64,000 nt of DNA. It comes from Agelas oroides. Its lineage: Eukaryota; Porifera; Demospongiae; Agelasida; Agelasidae. The notes under the pieces are model-generated. The model was not told the origin of the DNA. It did no database searches and saw only the letters and a list, made by a program, of their open reading frames with translations. The stretch spans positions 2,271,603 to 2,335,602 of the forward strand of contig OX422197.1 in the NCBI GenBank assembly GCA_949130485.1, in the 5' to 3' direction. Below, one piece after another: positions 25,260 through 37,802 of the stretch; the first letter of the stretch is position 1; every line of letters begins with the position of its first letter. Both the position numbers and the translations under genes were made by a program.

Positions 25260-25854
25260 CTCTTCTTGACTCTACTTGACTGTACTACATTCTACCATGG
25301 CTGTACTTGGTTCCACTTAGCTCTACTACACTCTACCATGGTCTACTACATTCTACCAAGGCTCTACTTGACTCTACATGATCCTACTACATTCTACCTT
25401 GGCTCTACTTGGCTGTACCTGGCTATACTACACTCTGCCATGGCTCTACTACATTCTACCAAGGCTCTACTTCACTGTACATGACTCTACTACATTCTAC
25501 AAAGGCCCTTCTTGACTCTACTTCACTCTACTACACTCCACCATGGCTCTACATGGCTCTACTGGACTCTACTATACTCTACCGTGGTCTACTCCATTCT
25601 ACCAAGGCTCTTCTTCACTCTACATGATTCTACTACATTCTAACATGGATCTACTTGACTCTACTTGACTGTACTAAACTCTACTATGGCTCTACTACAT
25701 TCTACCAAGGCTCTACTTGACTCTACACGACTCTACTACTCTCTACAATGACTCTACTTGGCTGTACCTGTCTGTACTACACTCTACCATGGATCTACTA
25801 CATTCTACCAAGGCTCTACTAGACTCTACATGACTCTACTTCATTCTACCATTC
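25260..25854 (+). repeat. Hybrid class A unit formed from two neighbouring units
   Basis: The 5' part matches the unit at 5367 (CTTAGCTC, GGCTATACTACAC near 25431). The 3' part matches the next unit at 5962 (CACTGTACATG at 25473, CACCATGG, CTACATGG, CTACCGTGG, TCTAACATGG). The switch lies between about 25435 and 25473. The downstream offset to the older copy falls by 595 bp. One exact unit was therefore lost, or gained in the other copy, by exchange in register. Confidence 0.88.
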
Positions 25855-26837
25855 CTCTTCTTGACTCTACTTGAGTCTACTACACTCTACCATGGCTGTA
25901 CTTGGTTCTACTTAGCTCTACTACACCCTATCATTGCTCTTCTACATTCTACCATGGGTCTATTTGCCTCAACATGACTCTACTACACTCTACCAATGCT
26001 CTACTTCGCTGTACTTGTCTCTACTACACTCTGCCATGGCTCTACTACATTCTACCAATGCTCTACTTGACTCTACATGACTCTACTACATTCTCCCATG
26101 GCCCTACGTGACTCTACTTCACTCTACTACAGTCTACCATGGCTCTACGTGGCTCTACTTGACTCTACTACACTCTACCATGGTCTACTTGACGCTACAT
26201 GACTCTACTACATTCTACCATGGCTCTAATTGACTCTACTTGACTGTACTACACACTGCCATGGCTCTACTACATTCTACCAAGGCTCTACTTGACTCTA
26301 TACGACTCTACTACTCTCTACCATGATTCTACTTGGCTGTACCTGTCTGTACTACACTCTACAATGGCTCTACTACATTCTACCAAGGCTCTACTTGGCT
26401 GAACCTGGATGTACTACACTCTGCCATGGCTCTACTGCATTCTACCAAGGCTCTTGGCTGTACATGACTCTACTACATTCTACAAAGGCCCTACTTGACT
26501 CTACTTCATTCTACTACACTCCACCATGGCTCTGAGTGGCTCTACTTGACTCTACTATACTCTACCAAGGTCTACTACATTCTACCAAGGCTCTACTTGA
26601 CTCTACATGACTCTACTACATTCTACCATGGCTCTACTTGACTCTACTTGACTGTACTAAACTCTACTATGGCTCTACTACATTCTACCAAGGCTCTACT
26701 TGACTTTACACGACTCTACTACTCTCTACCATGACTCTACTTGGATGTACCTGTCTGTACTACCCTGCACCATGGCTCTACTACATTCTACCTAGGCTCT
26801 ACTTGACTCTACATGACTCTACTTCATTCCACCATTG
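25855..26837 (+). repeat. BC composite unit, 983 bp
   Basis: A copy of 6557-7540, sharing CTACCAATGCTC and CTTGTCTCTAC in the B part. C marker CTCTTGG lies near 26451. Private changes: CTGGATGTAC near 26406 and CTCTGAGTGG near 26530. Confidence 0.86.
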
Positions 26838-27432
26838 CTCTTCTTGACTCTACTTCACTGTACTACATTCTACCATGGCTGTACTTGGTTCCACTTAGCT
26901 CTACTACACTCTACCATGGTCTACTACATTCTACCAAGGCTCTACTTGACTCTACATGATTCTACTACATTCTACCTTGGCTCTACTTGGCTGTATCTCG
27001 CTCTACTACATCCTGCCATGGCTCTACTACATTCTACCAAGGCTCTACTTCACTTTACATGACTCTACTACATTCTACAAAAGCCCTACTTGACTCTACT
27101 TCACTCTACTACACTCCACCGTGGCTCTACGTAGCTCTACTTGACTCCACTATACTCTACCATGGTCTACTCCATTCTACCACGGTTCTACTTGACTCTA
27201 CATGACTCTACTACATTCTACCATGGATCTACTTGACTCTACTTGACTGTACTAAACTCTACTATGGCTCTACTACATTCTACCAAGGCTCTACTTGACT
27301 CTACACGACTCTACTACTCTCTACCATGATTCTACTTGGCTGTACCTGTCTGTACTACACTCTACCATGGCTCTACTACATTCTACCAAGGCTCTACTTG
27401 ACTCTACATGATTCTACTTCATTCTACCATTG
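26838..27432 (+). repeat. Class A unit, 595 bp
   Basis: A copy of 7541-8136 with the standard landmark restored (CTCTTCTTGA followed by CTCTACTTCA). It shares TGTATCTCGC and CATCCTGCC. An AAAGCCC variant near 27080 replaces AAAGGCCC. Confidence 0.88.
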
Positions 27433-27866
27433 CTCTTCTTGACTCTACTTGACTCTACTACACTCTACCATGGCTGCATGTACTTGGTTCTACTTAGCTC
27501 TACTACACCCTATCATTGCTCTTCTACATTCTACCATGGGTCTATTTGCCTCAACATGACTCTACTGCACTCTACCATGGCTCTACTTGACTGTACCTGG
27601 CTATACTACACTCTGCCATGGCTCTACTTGGCTGTACCTGGCTCTACTATACTCTACCATGGTCTACTACATTCTACCAAGGCTCTACTTGACTCTACAT
27701 GACTCTACTTCATTCCACCATTGCTCTTCTAGACTCTACTTGACTGTACTACATTCTACCGTGGCTGTACTTGGTTCCATTTATCTCTACTACACTCTAC
27801 CATCTTCTACTACATTCTACCAAGGCTCTACTTGACTCTACATGACTCTACTTCATTCCACCATTG
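27433..27866 (+). repeat. Class B segment, 434 bp (291 + 143)
   Basis: Twenty-eight subunits of B (291 bp) end at a CTCTTCTAGA landmark (27724), followed after 143 bp (14 subunits) by a new class A landmark. The first part matches 8137-8540. Instead of continuing into class C, this copy jumps into class A, which marks a rearrangement point near 27830. Confidence 0.83.
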
Positions 27867-28461
27867 CTCTTCTTGACTCTACTTGACTGTACTACATTCT
27901 ACCATGGCTGTACTTGGTTCCACTTAGCTCTACTACACTCTACCATGGTCTACTACATTCTACCAAGGCTCTACTTGACTCTACATGATTCTACTACATT
28001 CTACCTTGGCTCTACTTGGCTGCACCTGGCTCTACTACACTCTGCCATGGCTCTACTGCATTCTACCAAGGCTCTACTTCACTTTACATGACTCTACTAC
28101 ATTCTACGAAGGCCCTTCTTGACTCTACTTCACTCTACTACACTCCACCGTGGCTCTACGTGGCTCTACTGGACTCTACTATACTCTACCATGGTCTACT
28201 CCATTCTACCAAGGCTCTACTTGACTCTACATAATTCTACTACATTCTACCATGGATCTACTTGACTCTACTTGACTGTACTAAACTCTACTATGGCTCT
28301 ACTACATTCTAGCAAGTCTCTACTTGACTCTACACGACTCTACTACTCTCTACAATGATTCTACTTGGCTGTACCTGTCTGTACTACACTCTACCATGGC
28401 TCTACTACATTCTACCAAGGCTCTACTTGACTCTACATGACTCTACTTCATTCTACCATTC
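27867..28461 (+). repeat. Class A unit, 595 bp
   Basis: Standard class A with CTGCACCTGG near 28021, TTCTACGAAGG near 28105 and TCTACATAATTC near 28230. Its right-hand part, from about 28016, matches 41446 onward at an offset of 13,430 bp. Confidence 0.88.
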
Positions 28462-29405
28462 CTCTTCTTGACTCTACTTGACTCTACTACACTCTACCAT
28501 GGCTGTACTTGGTTCTACTTAGCTCTACTACACCCTATCATTGCTCTTCTACATTCTACCATGGGTCTATTTCCCTGAACATGACTCCACTACACTCTAC
28601 CATGGCTCTACTTCGCTGTACTTGGCTCTACTACACTCTGCCATGGCTCTACTACATTCTACCAATGCTCTACTTGACTCTACAGGACTCTACTACATTC
28701 TCCCTTGGCCCTACGTGACTCTACTTCGCTCTACTACACTCTACCATGGTCTACTTGACGCTACATGACTCTACTACATTCTACCATGGCTCTAATTGAC
28801 TCTACTTGACTGTACTACACACTGCCATGGCTCTACTACATTCTACCAAGGCTCTACTTGACTCTATACGACTCTTCTACTCTCTACCATGATTCTACTT
28901 GGCTGTACCTGTCTGTATACTACACTCTACAATGGCTCTACTACATTCTACCAAGGCTCTACTTGGCTGAACCTGGCTGTACTACACTCTGCCATGGCTC
29001 TACTACATTCTACCAAGGCTCTTGGCTGTACATCACTCTACTACATTCTACAAAGACCCTACTTGACTCTACTTCACTCTACTACACTCCACCATGGCTC
29101 TGCGTGGCTCTACTTGACTCTACTATACTCTACCAAGGTCTACTACATTCTACCAAGGCTCTACTTGACTCTACATGACTCTACTACATTCTACCATGGC
29201 TCTACTTGACTCTACTTGACTGTACTAAACTCTACTATGGCTCTACTACATTCTACCAAGGCTCTACTTGACTCTACACGACTCTACTACTCTCTACCAT
29301 GACTCTACTTGGATGTACCTGTCTGTACTACACTCCACCATGGCTCTACTACATTCTACCAAGGCTCTACTTGACTCTACATGACTCTACTTCATTCCAC
29401 CATTG
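28462..29405 (+). repeat. BC composite unit, shortened, 944 bp
   Basis: A B part with TATTTCCCTGAACATGA (instead of GCCTCAACATGA), a shortened B-C junction, then class C preceded by a 2 bp insertion CTGTCTGTATACTACAC near 28912. C marker CTCTTGG near 29018. It matches 41892-42835, which has GTCTGTGTACTACAC at the same place. Confidence 0.85.
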
Positions 29406-30251
29406 CTATTCTTGACTCTACTTGACTGTACTACATTCTACCATGGCTGTCCTTGGTTCCACTTAGCTCTAACACACTCTACCATTGTCTACTACATTCT
29501 ACCAAGGCTCTACTTGACTCTACATGATTCTACTACATTCTACCTTGGTTCTACTTGGCTGTACCTGTCTCTACTACACTCTGCCAATGCTCTACTACAT
29601 TCTACCAAGGCTCTACTTCACTTTACATGACTCTACTACATTCTACAAAGGCACTACTTGACTCTACTTCACTCTACTACACTCCACCGTGGCTCTACGT
29701 AGCTCTACTTGACTCCACTATACTCTACCATGGTCTACTCCATTCTACCAAGGCTCTACTTGACTCTGCATGACTCCACTACATTCTACCATGGATCTAC
29801 TTGACTCTACTTGACTGTACTAAACTCTACTATGGCTCTGCTACATTCTACCAAGGCTCTACTTGACTCTACACGACTCTACTACTCTCTACCATGACTC
29901 TACTTGGCTGTACCTGTCTCTACTACACTCCACCATGGCTCTACTACATTCCACCAAGGCTCTACTTGACTCTACATGATTCTACTTCATTCTACCATGG
30001 CAGCATGTACTTGGTTCTACTTAGCTCTACTGTACCCTATCATTGCTCTTGTACATTCTACCATTGGTCTATTTCCCTCAACATGACTCTACTACACTCT
30101 ACCATGGCTCTACTTGGCTGTACCTGGCTCTACTACACTCTGCCATGGCTCTACTTGGCTGTACGTGGCTCTACTATACTCTACCATGGCTCTACTACGT
30201 TCTACCAATGCTCTACTTGACTCTACATGACTCTACTTCATTCCACCATTG
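29406..30251 (+). repeat. Class A unit (595 bp) plus B segment without landmark (251 bp)
   Basis: A class A unit with CTATTCTTGA as landmark, followed at 30001 by a B segment (CAGCATGTACTTGG) from which 41 bp including the landmark have been deleted; TTCTACCATGG joins it directly. The homologous region 42836-43721 keeps the 41 bp. Confidence 0.83.
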
Positions 30252-30848
30252 CTCTTCTTTACTCTACTTCACTGTACTACACTCTACCATGGCTGTACTT
30301 GGTTCTATTTAGCTATGCTACACTCTACCATGGTCTACTACATTCTACCAAGGCTTTACTTGACTCTACATGACCCTACTACATTCTACAAAGGCCCTAC
30401 TTCACTCTACTTCACTCTACTACACTCCACCACGGCTCCACATGGCTCTACTTGACTCTACTATACTCTACCTTGGTCTACTTGCCGCTACATGACTCTA
30501 CTACATTCTACCATGGCTCTACTTGACTCTCCTTGACTGTACTACATTCTACCATGGCTCTACTTGACTCTACTTGACTGTACTAAACTCTACTATGGCT
30601 CTACTACATTCTACCAAGGCTCTACTTGACTCTACTTGACGGTACTAAACTCTTCTATGGCTCTACTACATTCTACCAAGGCTCTACTACATTCTACCAA
30701 GGCTCTACTTGACTCTACACGACTCTACTACTCTCTACCATGACTCTACTTGGATGTACCTGTCTGTATACTACACTCTACCATGGCTCTACTACATTCT
30801 ACCAAGGCTCTACTAGACTCTACATGACGCTACTTCATTCCACCATTG
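30252..30848 (+). repeat. Irregular unit, 597 bp, with small internal reiterations
   Basis: It starts as class A (CTCTTCTTTA), then loses class order. From about 30510 to 30710 the sequence repeats short blocks built from CTCTACTTGA, CTGTACTAAA, CTCTACTATGG and TTCTACCAAGG, some twice in a row, with private changes such as GACGGTACTAAAC near 30638. A GTATACTACAC insertion lies near 30768. Confidence 0.75.
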
Positions 30849-31280
30849 CTCTTCTTGACTCTACTTGACTGTACTACACTCTACCATGCCTGTACTTGGT
30901 TCTACTTAGCTCTACTACATTCTACCATGGCTCTACTTGCCTGTACCTGTCTCTACTTCACTCTGCCATTGCTCTACTACATTCTACCAAGGCTCTACTT
31001 GGCTGCATATTACTCTACTACATTCTACAAAGGCCCTACTTGACTCTACTTCACTCTCCTACACACCACCATGGCTCTACGTGGCTCTTCTTGACTGTAC
31101 TACATTCTACTATGGTTCTACTACATTTTACCAAGGCTCTACTTGACTCTACACGACTCTACTACTCTCTACCATGACTCTACTTGGCTGTACCTATCTG
31201 TACTACACTCTACCATGACTCTACTACATTCTACCTAGGCTCTACTTGACTCTACATGACTCTACTTCATTCTACCATTG
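30849..31280 (+). repeat. Short A-like unit with CTACCATGCC subtype, 432 bp
   Basis: A subtype marked by CTACCATGCCTGTACTTGG near 30881 and CTTGCCTGTACC near 30947. The subtype recurs near 45301, 46753 and 50121 and in their copies. CACACACCACC near 31062 is private. Confidence 0.78.
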
Positions 31281-32457
31281 CTCTTCTTCAGTCTACTTGA
31301 TTCTACTACACTCTACCATGGCTGTACTTGGTTCTACTTAGCTCTACTACACCCTATCATCGCTCTTCTACATTCTACCATGGGTCTATTCGCCTCAACA
31401 TGACTCTACTACACTCTACCATGGCTATACTTGGCTGTACCTGGCTCTACTACTCTCTACCATGGCTCTACTACATTCCACCAATGCTCTACTTGACTCT
31501 ACATGACTCTACTTCACTCTACTACATTCTACCAAGGCTCTACTTGACTGTACATGCCTCTACTGCATTCCACAAAGGCCCTACTTGACTCTACTTCACT
31601 CTACTACACTTAACCATGGCTCTACATGGCTCTACTATACTCTACCATGTTCTACTACATTCTACAAATGCTCTACTTGACTCTACATGACTCTACATGA
31701 CTCTACTACATTCTCCTATGGCCCTACGTGACTCTACTTCACTCTACTACAGTCTACCATGGCTCTACGTGGCTCTACTTGACTCTACTACACTCTACCA
31801 TGGTCTACTTGACGCTACATGACTCTACTACATTCTACCATGGCTCTAATTGACTCTACTTGACTGTACTACACACTGCCATGGCTCTACTACATTCTAC
31901 CAAGGCTCTACTTGACTCTATACGACTCTACTACTCTCTACCATGATTCTACTTGGCTCTACCTGTCTGTACTACACTCTACAATGGCTCTACTACATTC
32001 TACCAAGGCTTTACTTTCCTGAACCTGGCTGTACTACACTCTGCCATGCCTCTACTACATTCTACCAAGGCTCTTGGCTGTACATGACTCTACTACATTC
32101 TACAAAGGCCCTACTTGACTCTACTTCACTCTACTACACTCCAACATGGCTCTGCGTGGCTCTACTTGACTCTACTATACTCTACCAAGGTATACTACAT
32201 TCTACCAAGGCTCTACTTGACTCTACATGACTCTACTACATTCTACCATGACTCTACTTGACTCTACTTGTCTGTACTAAACTCTACTATGGCTCTACTA
32301 CGTTCTACCAAGTCTCTACTTGCCTCTACACGACTCTACTACTCTCTACAATGGCTCTACTTGGCTGTACCTGTCTGTACTACACTCTACCATGGCTCTA
32401 CTACATTCTACCAAGGCTCTACTTGACTCTACATGACTCTACTTCATTCTACCATTC
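31281..32457 (+). repeat. B - intermediate - C unit, 1,177 bp
   Basis: A B segment (ACCCTATCATC near 31350, TCTATTCGCCTCAACATGA near 31386) is followed by an unusual stretch with CTACATGCC and CTACACTTAACC, a CTCTACATGA doublet near 31680, then the standard B-C junction and class C (CTCTTGG near 32069, TTTCCTGAACC near 32013). It is about 200 bp longer than the common BC unit and related to 34037-35131. Confidence 0.8.
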
Positions 32458-35131
32458 CTCTTCTTGACTCTCCTTGACTCTACTACACTCTACCATGGCT
32501 GTACTTGGTTCTACTTAGCTCTACTACACCCTATCATTGTTCTTCTACATTCTACCATGGGTCTATTTGCCTCAACATAACTCTAATACACTCTACCATG
32601 GCTCTACTTCGCTGTACTTGGCTCTACTACACGCTGCCATGGCTCTACTACATTCTACCAATGCTCTACTTGACTCTACATGACTCTACTACATTCTCCC
32701 ATGGCCCTAGATGACTCTACTTCACTCTACTACAGTCTACCATGGCTCTACGTGGCTCTACTTGACTCTACTACACTCTACCATGGTCTACTTGACGCTA
32801 CATGACTCTACTACATTCTACCATGGCTCTAATTAACACTACTTGACTGTACTACACACTGCCATGGCTCTACTACATTCTACCAACACTCTGCTTGACT
32901 CTATACGACTCTACTACTCTCTTCCATGATTCTACTTGGCTGTACCTGTCTGTACTACACTCTACAATGGCTCTACTACATTCTACCAAGGCTCTACTTG
33001 GCTGAACCTGGCTGTACTACACTCTGCCATGGCTCTACTACATTCTACCAAGGCTCTTGGCTGTACATGACTCTACTACATTCTACAAGGCCCTACTTGA
33101 CTCTACTTCACTCTACTATACTCCACCATGGCTCTGCGTGGCTCTACTTGACTCTACAATACTCTACCAAGGTCTACTACATTCTACCAAGGCTCTACTT
33201 GACTCTACATCACTCTACTACATTCTACCATGGCTCTACTTCACTCTACTTGACTGTACTAAACTCTACTATGTCTCTACTAAAGTCTACCAAGGCTCTA
33301 CTTGACTCTACACGACTCTACTACTCTCTACAATGACTCTACTTGGCTGTACCTGTCTGTACTACACTCTACCATGGCTCTACTACATTCTACCAAGGCT
33401 CTACTTGACTCTGCATGACTCTACTTCATTCCGCCATTGATCTTCTTGACTCTACTTGACTGTACTACATTCTACCATGGCTGTACTTTGTTCCATTTAG
33501 CTCTACTACACTCTACCATGGTCTACTACATTCTACCAAGGCTCTACTTGCCTCTAAATGATTCTACTACATTCTAGCTTGGCTATACTTGGCTGTACCA
33601 GGCTCTACTACACTCTGCCATGCCTCTACTACATTCTACCAAGGCTCTACTTCACTGTACATGACTGTACTACATTCTACAAAGGCCCTTCTTGACTCTA
33701 TACTTCACTCTACTACACTCCACCGTGGCTCTACGTGGCTCTACTAGACTCTACTATACTCTACCTTGGTCTACTCCATTCTACCAATGCTCTACTTGAC
33801 TCTACATGATTCTACTACATTCTAACATGGATCTACTTGACTCTACTTGACTGTACTAAACTCTACTATGGCTCTACTACATTCTACCAAGGCTCTACTT
33901 GACTCTACACGACTCTACTACTCTCTACAATGACTCTACTTGGCTGTACCTGTTGGTACTACACTCTACCATGGCTCTACTACATTCTACCAAGGCTCTA
34001 CTAGACTCTACATGACTCTACTTCATTCTACCATTCCTCTTCTTGACTCTACTTGACTCTACTACACTCTACCATGGCTGTACTTGGGTCTACTTAGCTC
34101 TACTACACCCTATCATTGCTCTTCTACATTCTACCATGGGTCTATTCGCCTCAACATGACTCTACTACACTCTACCATGGCTATACTTGGCTGTACCTGG
34201 CTCTACTACTCTCTACCATGGCTCTACTACATTCCACCAATGCTCTACTTGACTCTACATGACTCTACTACATTCTCCCATGGCCCTACATGACTCTACT
34301 TCACTCTACTACATTCTACCAATGCTCTACTTGACTGTACATGCCTCTACTGCATTCCACAAAGGGCCTACTTGACTCCACTTCACTCTACTACACTTCA
34401 CCATGACTCTACATGGCTCTACTATACTCTACCATGTTCTACTACATTCTACCAATGCTCTACTTGACTCTACATGACTCTACTACATTCTCCTATGGCC
34501 CTACGTGACTCTACTTCACTCTACTACAGTCTACCATGGCTCTACGTGGCTCTACTTGACTCTACTACACTCTACCATGGTCTACTTGACGCTACATGAC
34601 TCTACCACATTCTACCATGGCTCTAATTGACTCTACTTGACTGTACTACACACTGCCATGGCTCTACTACATTCTACCAAGGCTCTACTTTGCTGAACCT
34701 GGCTGTACTACACTCTGCCATGCCTCTACTACATTCTACCAAGGCTCTTGGCTGTACATGACTCTACTACATTCTACAAAGGCCCTACTTGACTCTACTT
34801 CACTCTACTACACTCCACCATGGCTCTGCGTGGCTCTACTTGACTCTACTATACTCTACCAAGGTATACTACATTCTACCAAGGCTCTACTTGACTCTAC
34901 ATGACTCTACTACATTCTACCATGACTCTACTTGACTCTACTTGACTGTACTAAACTCTACTATGGCTCTACTACGTTCTACCAAGTCTCTACTTGACTC
35001 TACACGACTCTACTACTCTCTACAATGGCTCTACTTGGCTGTACCTGTCTGTACTACACTCTACCATGGCTCTACTACATTCTACCAAGGCTCTACTTGA
35101 CTCTACATGACTCTACTTCATTCTACCATTC
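32458..35131 (+). repeat. 2,671 bp block, copy 1 (2,674 bp)
   Basis: Sub-units: BC (32458, 982 bp), class A subtype (33440, 597 bp) and B plus truncated C (34037, 1,095 bp). Diagnostic variants shared with copy 2: CTCTAATTAACAC near 32830, ACCAACACTCTGC near 32883, TACAAGGCCC near 33085, TATGTCTCTACTAAAG near 33270 and a 2 bp insertion CTCTATACTTCAC near 33699. The copy is 3 bp longer than copy 2 because of a 3 bp difference beside ACCCTATCATT. Confidence 0.9.
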
Positions 35132-37802
35132 CTCTTCTTGACTCTCCTTGACTCTACTACACCTTACCATGGCTGTACTTGGTTCTACTTAGCTCTACTA
35201 CACCCTATCATTCTTCTACATTCTACCATGGGTCTATTTGCCTCAACATGACTCTACTACACTCTACCATGGCTCTACTTCGCTGTACTTGGCTCTGCTA
35301 CACTCTGCCATGGCTCTACTACATTCTACCAATGCTCTACTTGACTCTACATGACTCTACTACATTCTCCCATGGCCCTAGATGACTCTACTTCACTCTA
35401 CTACAGTCTACCATGGCTCTACGTGGCTCTACTTGACTCTTCTACACTCTACCATGGTCTACTTGACGCTACATGACTCTACTACATTCTACCATGGCTC
35501 TAATTAACACTACTTGACTGTACTACACACTGCCATGGCTCTACTACATTCTACCAACACTCTGCTTGACTCTATACGACTCTACTACTCTCTTCCATGA
35601 TTCTACTTGGCTGTACCTGTCTGTACTACACTCTACAATGCCTCTACTACATTCTACCAAGGCTCTACTTGGCTGAACCTGGCTGTACTACACTCTGCCA
35701 TGGCTCTACTACATTCTACCAAGGCTCTTGGCTGTACATGACTCTACTACATTCTACAAGGCCCTACTTGACTCTACTTCACTCTACTATACTCCACCAT
35801 GGCTCTGCGTGGCTCTACTTGACTCTACAATACTCTACCAAGGTCTACTACATTCTACCAAGGCTCTACTTGACTCTACATCACTCTACTACATTCTACC
35901 ATGGCTCTACTTCACTCTACTTGACTGTACTAAACTCTACTATGTCTCTACTAAAGTCTACCAAGGCTCTACTTGACTCTACACGACTCTACTACTCTCT
36001 ACAATGACTCTACTTGGCTGTACCTGTCTGTACTACACTCTACCATGGCTCTACTACATTCTACCAAGGCTCTACTTGACTCTGCATGACTCTACTTCAT
36101 TCCGCCATTGATCTTCTTGACTCTACTTGACTGTACTACATTCTACCATGGCTGTACTTTGTTCCATTTAGCTCTACTACACTCTACCATGGTCTACTAC
36201 ATTCTACCAAGGCTCTACTTGCCTCTAAATGATTCTACTACATTCTAGCTTGGCTATACTTGGCTGTACCAGGCTCTACTACACTCTGCCATGCCTCTAC
36301 TACATTCTACCAAGGCTCTACTTCACTGTACATGACTCTACTACATTCTACAAAGGCCCTTCTTGACTCTATACTTCACTCTACTACACTCCACCGTGGC
36401 TCTACGTGGCTCTACTAGACTCTACTATACTCTACCTTGGTCTACTCCATTCTACCAATGCTCTACTTGACTCTACATGATTCTACTACATTCTAACATG
36501 GATCTACTTGACTCTACTTGACTGTACTAAACTCTACTATGGCTCTACTACATTCTACCAAGGCTCTACTTGACTCTACACGACTCTACTACTCTCTACA
36601 ATGACTCTACTTGGCTGTACCTGTTGGTACTACACTCTACCATGGCTCTACTACATTCTACCAAGGCTCTACTAGACTCTACATGACTCTACTTCATTCT
36701 ACCATTCCTCTTCTTGACTCTACTTGACTCTACTACACTCTACCATGGCTGTACTTGGGTCTACTTAGCTCTACTACACCCTATCATTGCTCTTCTACAT
36801 TCTACCATGGGTCTATTCGCCTCAACATGACTCTACTACACTCTACCATGGCTATACTTGGCTGTACCTGGCTCTACTACTCTCTACCATGGCTCTACTA
36901 CATTCCACCAATGCTCTACTTGACTCTACATGACTCTACTACATTCTCCCATGGCCCTACATGACTCTACTTCACTCTACTACATTCTACCAATGCTCTA
37001 CTTGACTGTACATGCCTCTACTGCATTCCACAAAGGGCCTACTTGACTCCACTTCACTCTACTACACTTCACCATGACTCTACATGGCTCTACTATACTC
37101 TACCATGTTCTACTACATTCTACCAATGCTCTACTTGACTCTACATGACTCTACTACATTCTCCTATGGCCCTACGTGACTCTACTTCACTCTACTACAG
37201 TCTACCATGGCTCTACGTGGCTCTACTTGACTCTACTACACTCTACCATGGTCTACTTGACGCTACATGACTCTACCACATTCTACCATGGCTCTAATTG
37301 ACTCTACTTGACTGTACTACACACTGCCATGGCTCTACTACATTCTACCAAGGCTCTACTTTGCTGAACCTGGCTGTACTACACTCTGCCATGCCTCTAC
37401 TACATTCTACCAAGGCTCTTGGCTGTACATGACTCTACTACATTCTACAAAGGCCCTACTTGACTCTACTTCACTCTACTACACTCCACCATGGCTCTGC
37501 GTGGCTCTACTTGACTCTACTATACTCTACCAAGGTATACTACATTCTACCAAGGCTCTACTTGACTCTACATGACTCTACTACATTCTACCATGACTCT
37601 ACTTGACTCTACTTGACTGTACTAAACTCTACTATGGCTCTACTACGTTCTACCAAGTCTCTACTTGACTCTACACGACTCTACTACTCTCTACAATGGC
37701 TCTACTTGGCTGTACCTGTCTGTACTACACTCTACCATGGCTCTACTACATTCTACCAAGGCTCTACTTGACTCTACATGACTCTACTTCATTCTACCAT
37801 TC
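35132..37802 (+). repeat. 2,671 bp block, copy 2
   Basis: Sub-unit starts 35132, 36111 and 36708 (979, 597 and 1,095 bp), in the same order and with the same private variants as copy 1. A 3 bp deletion in the B marker (CTATCATTCTTCTAC near 35208) is shared with copy 3 but not with copy 1, so copies 2 and 3 are the closest pair. Confidence 0.92.
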
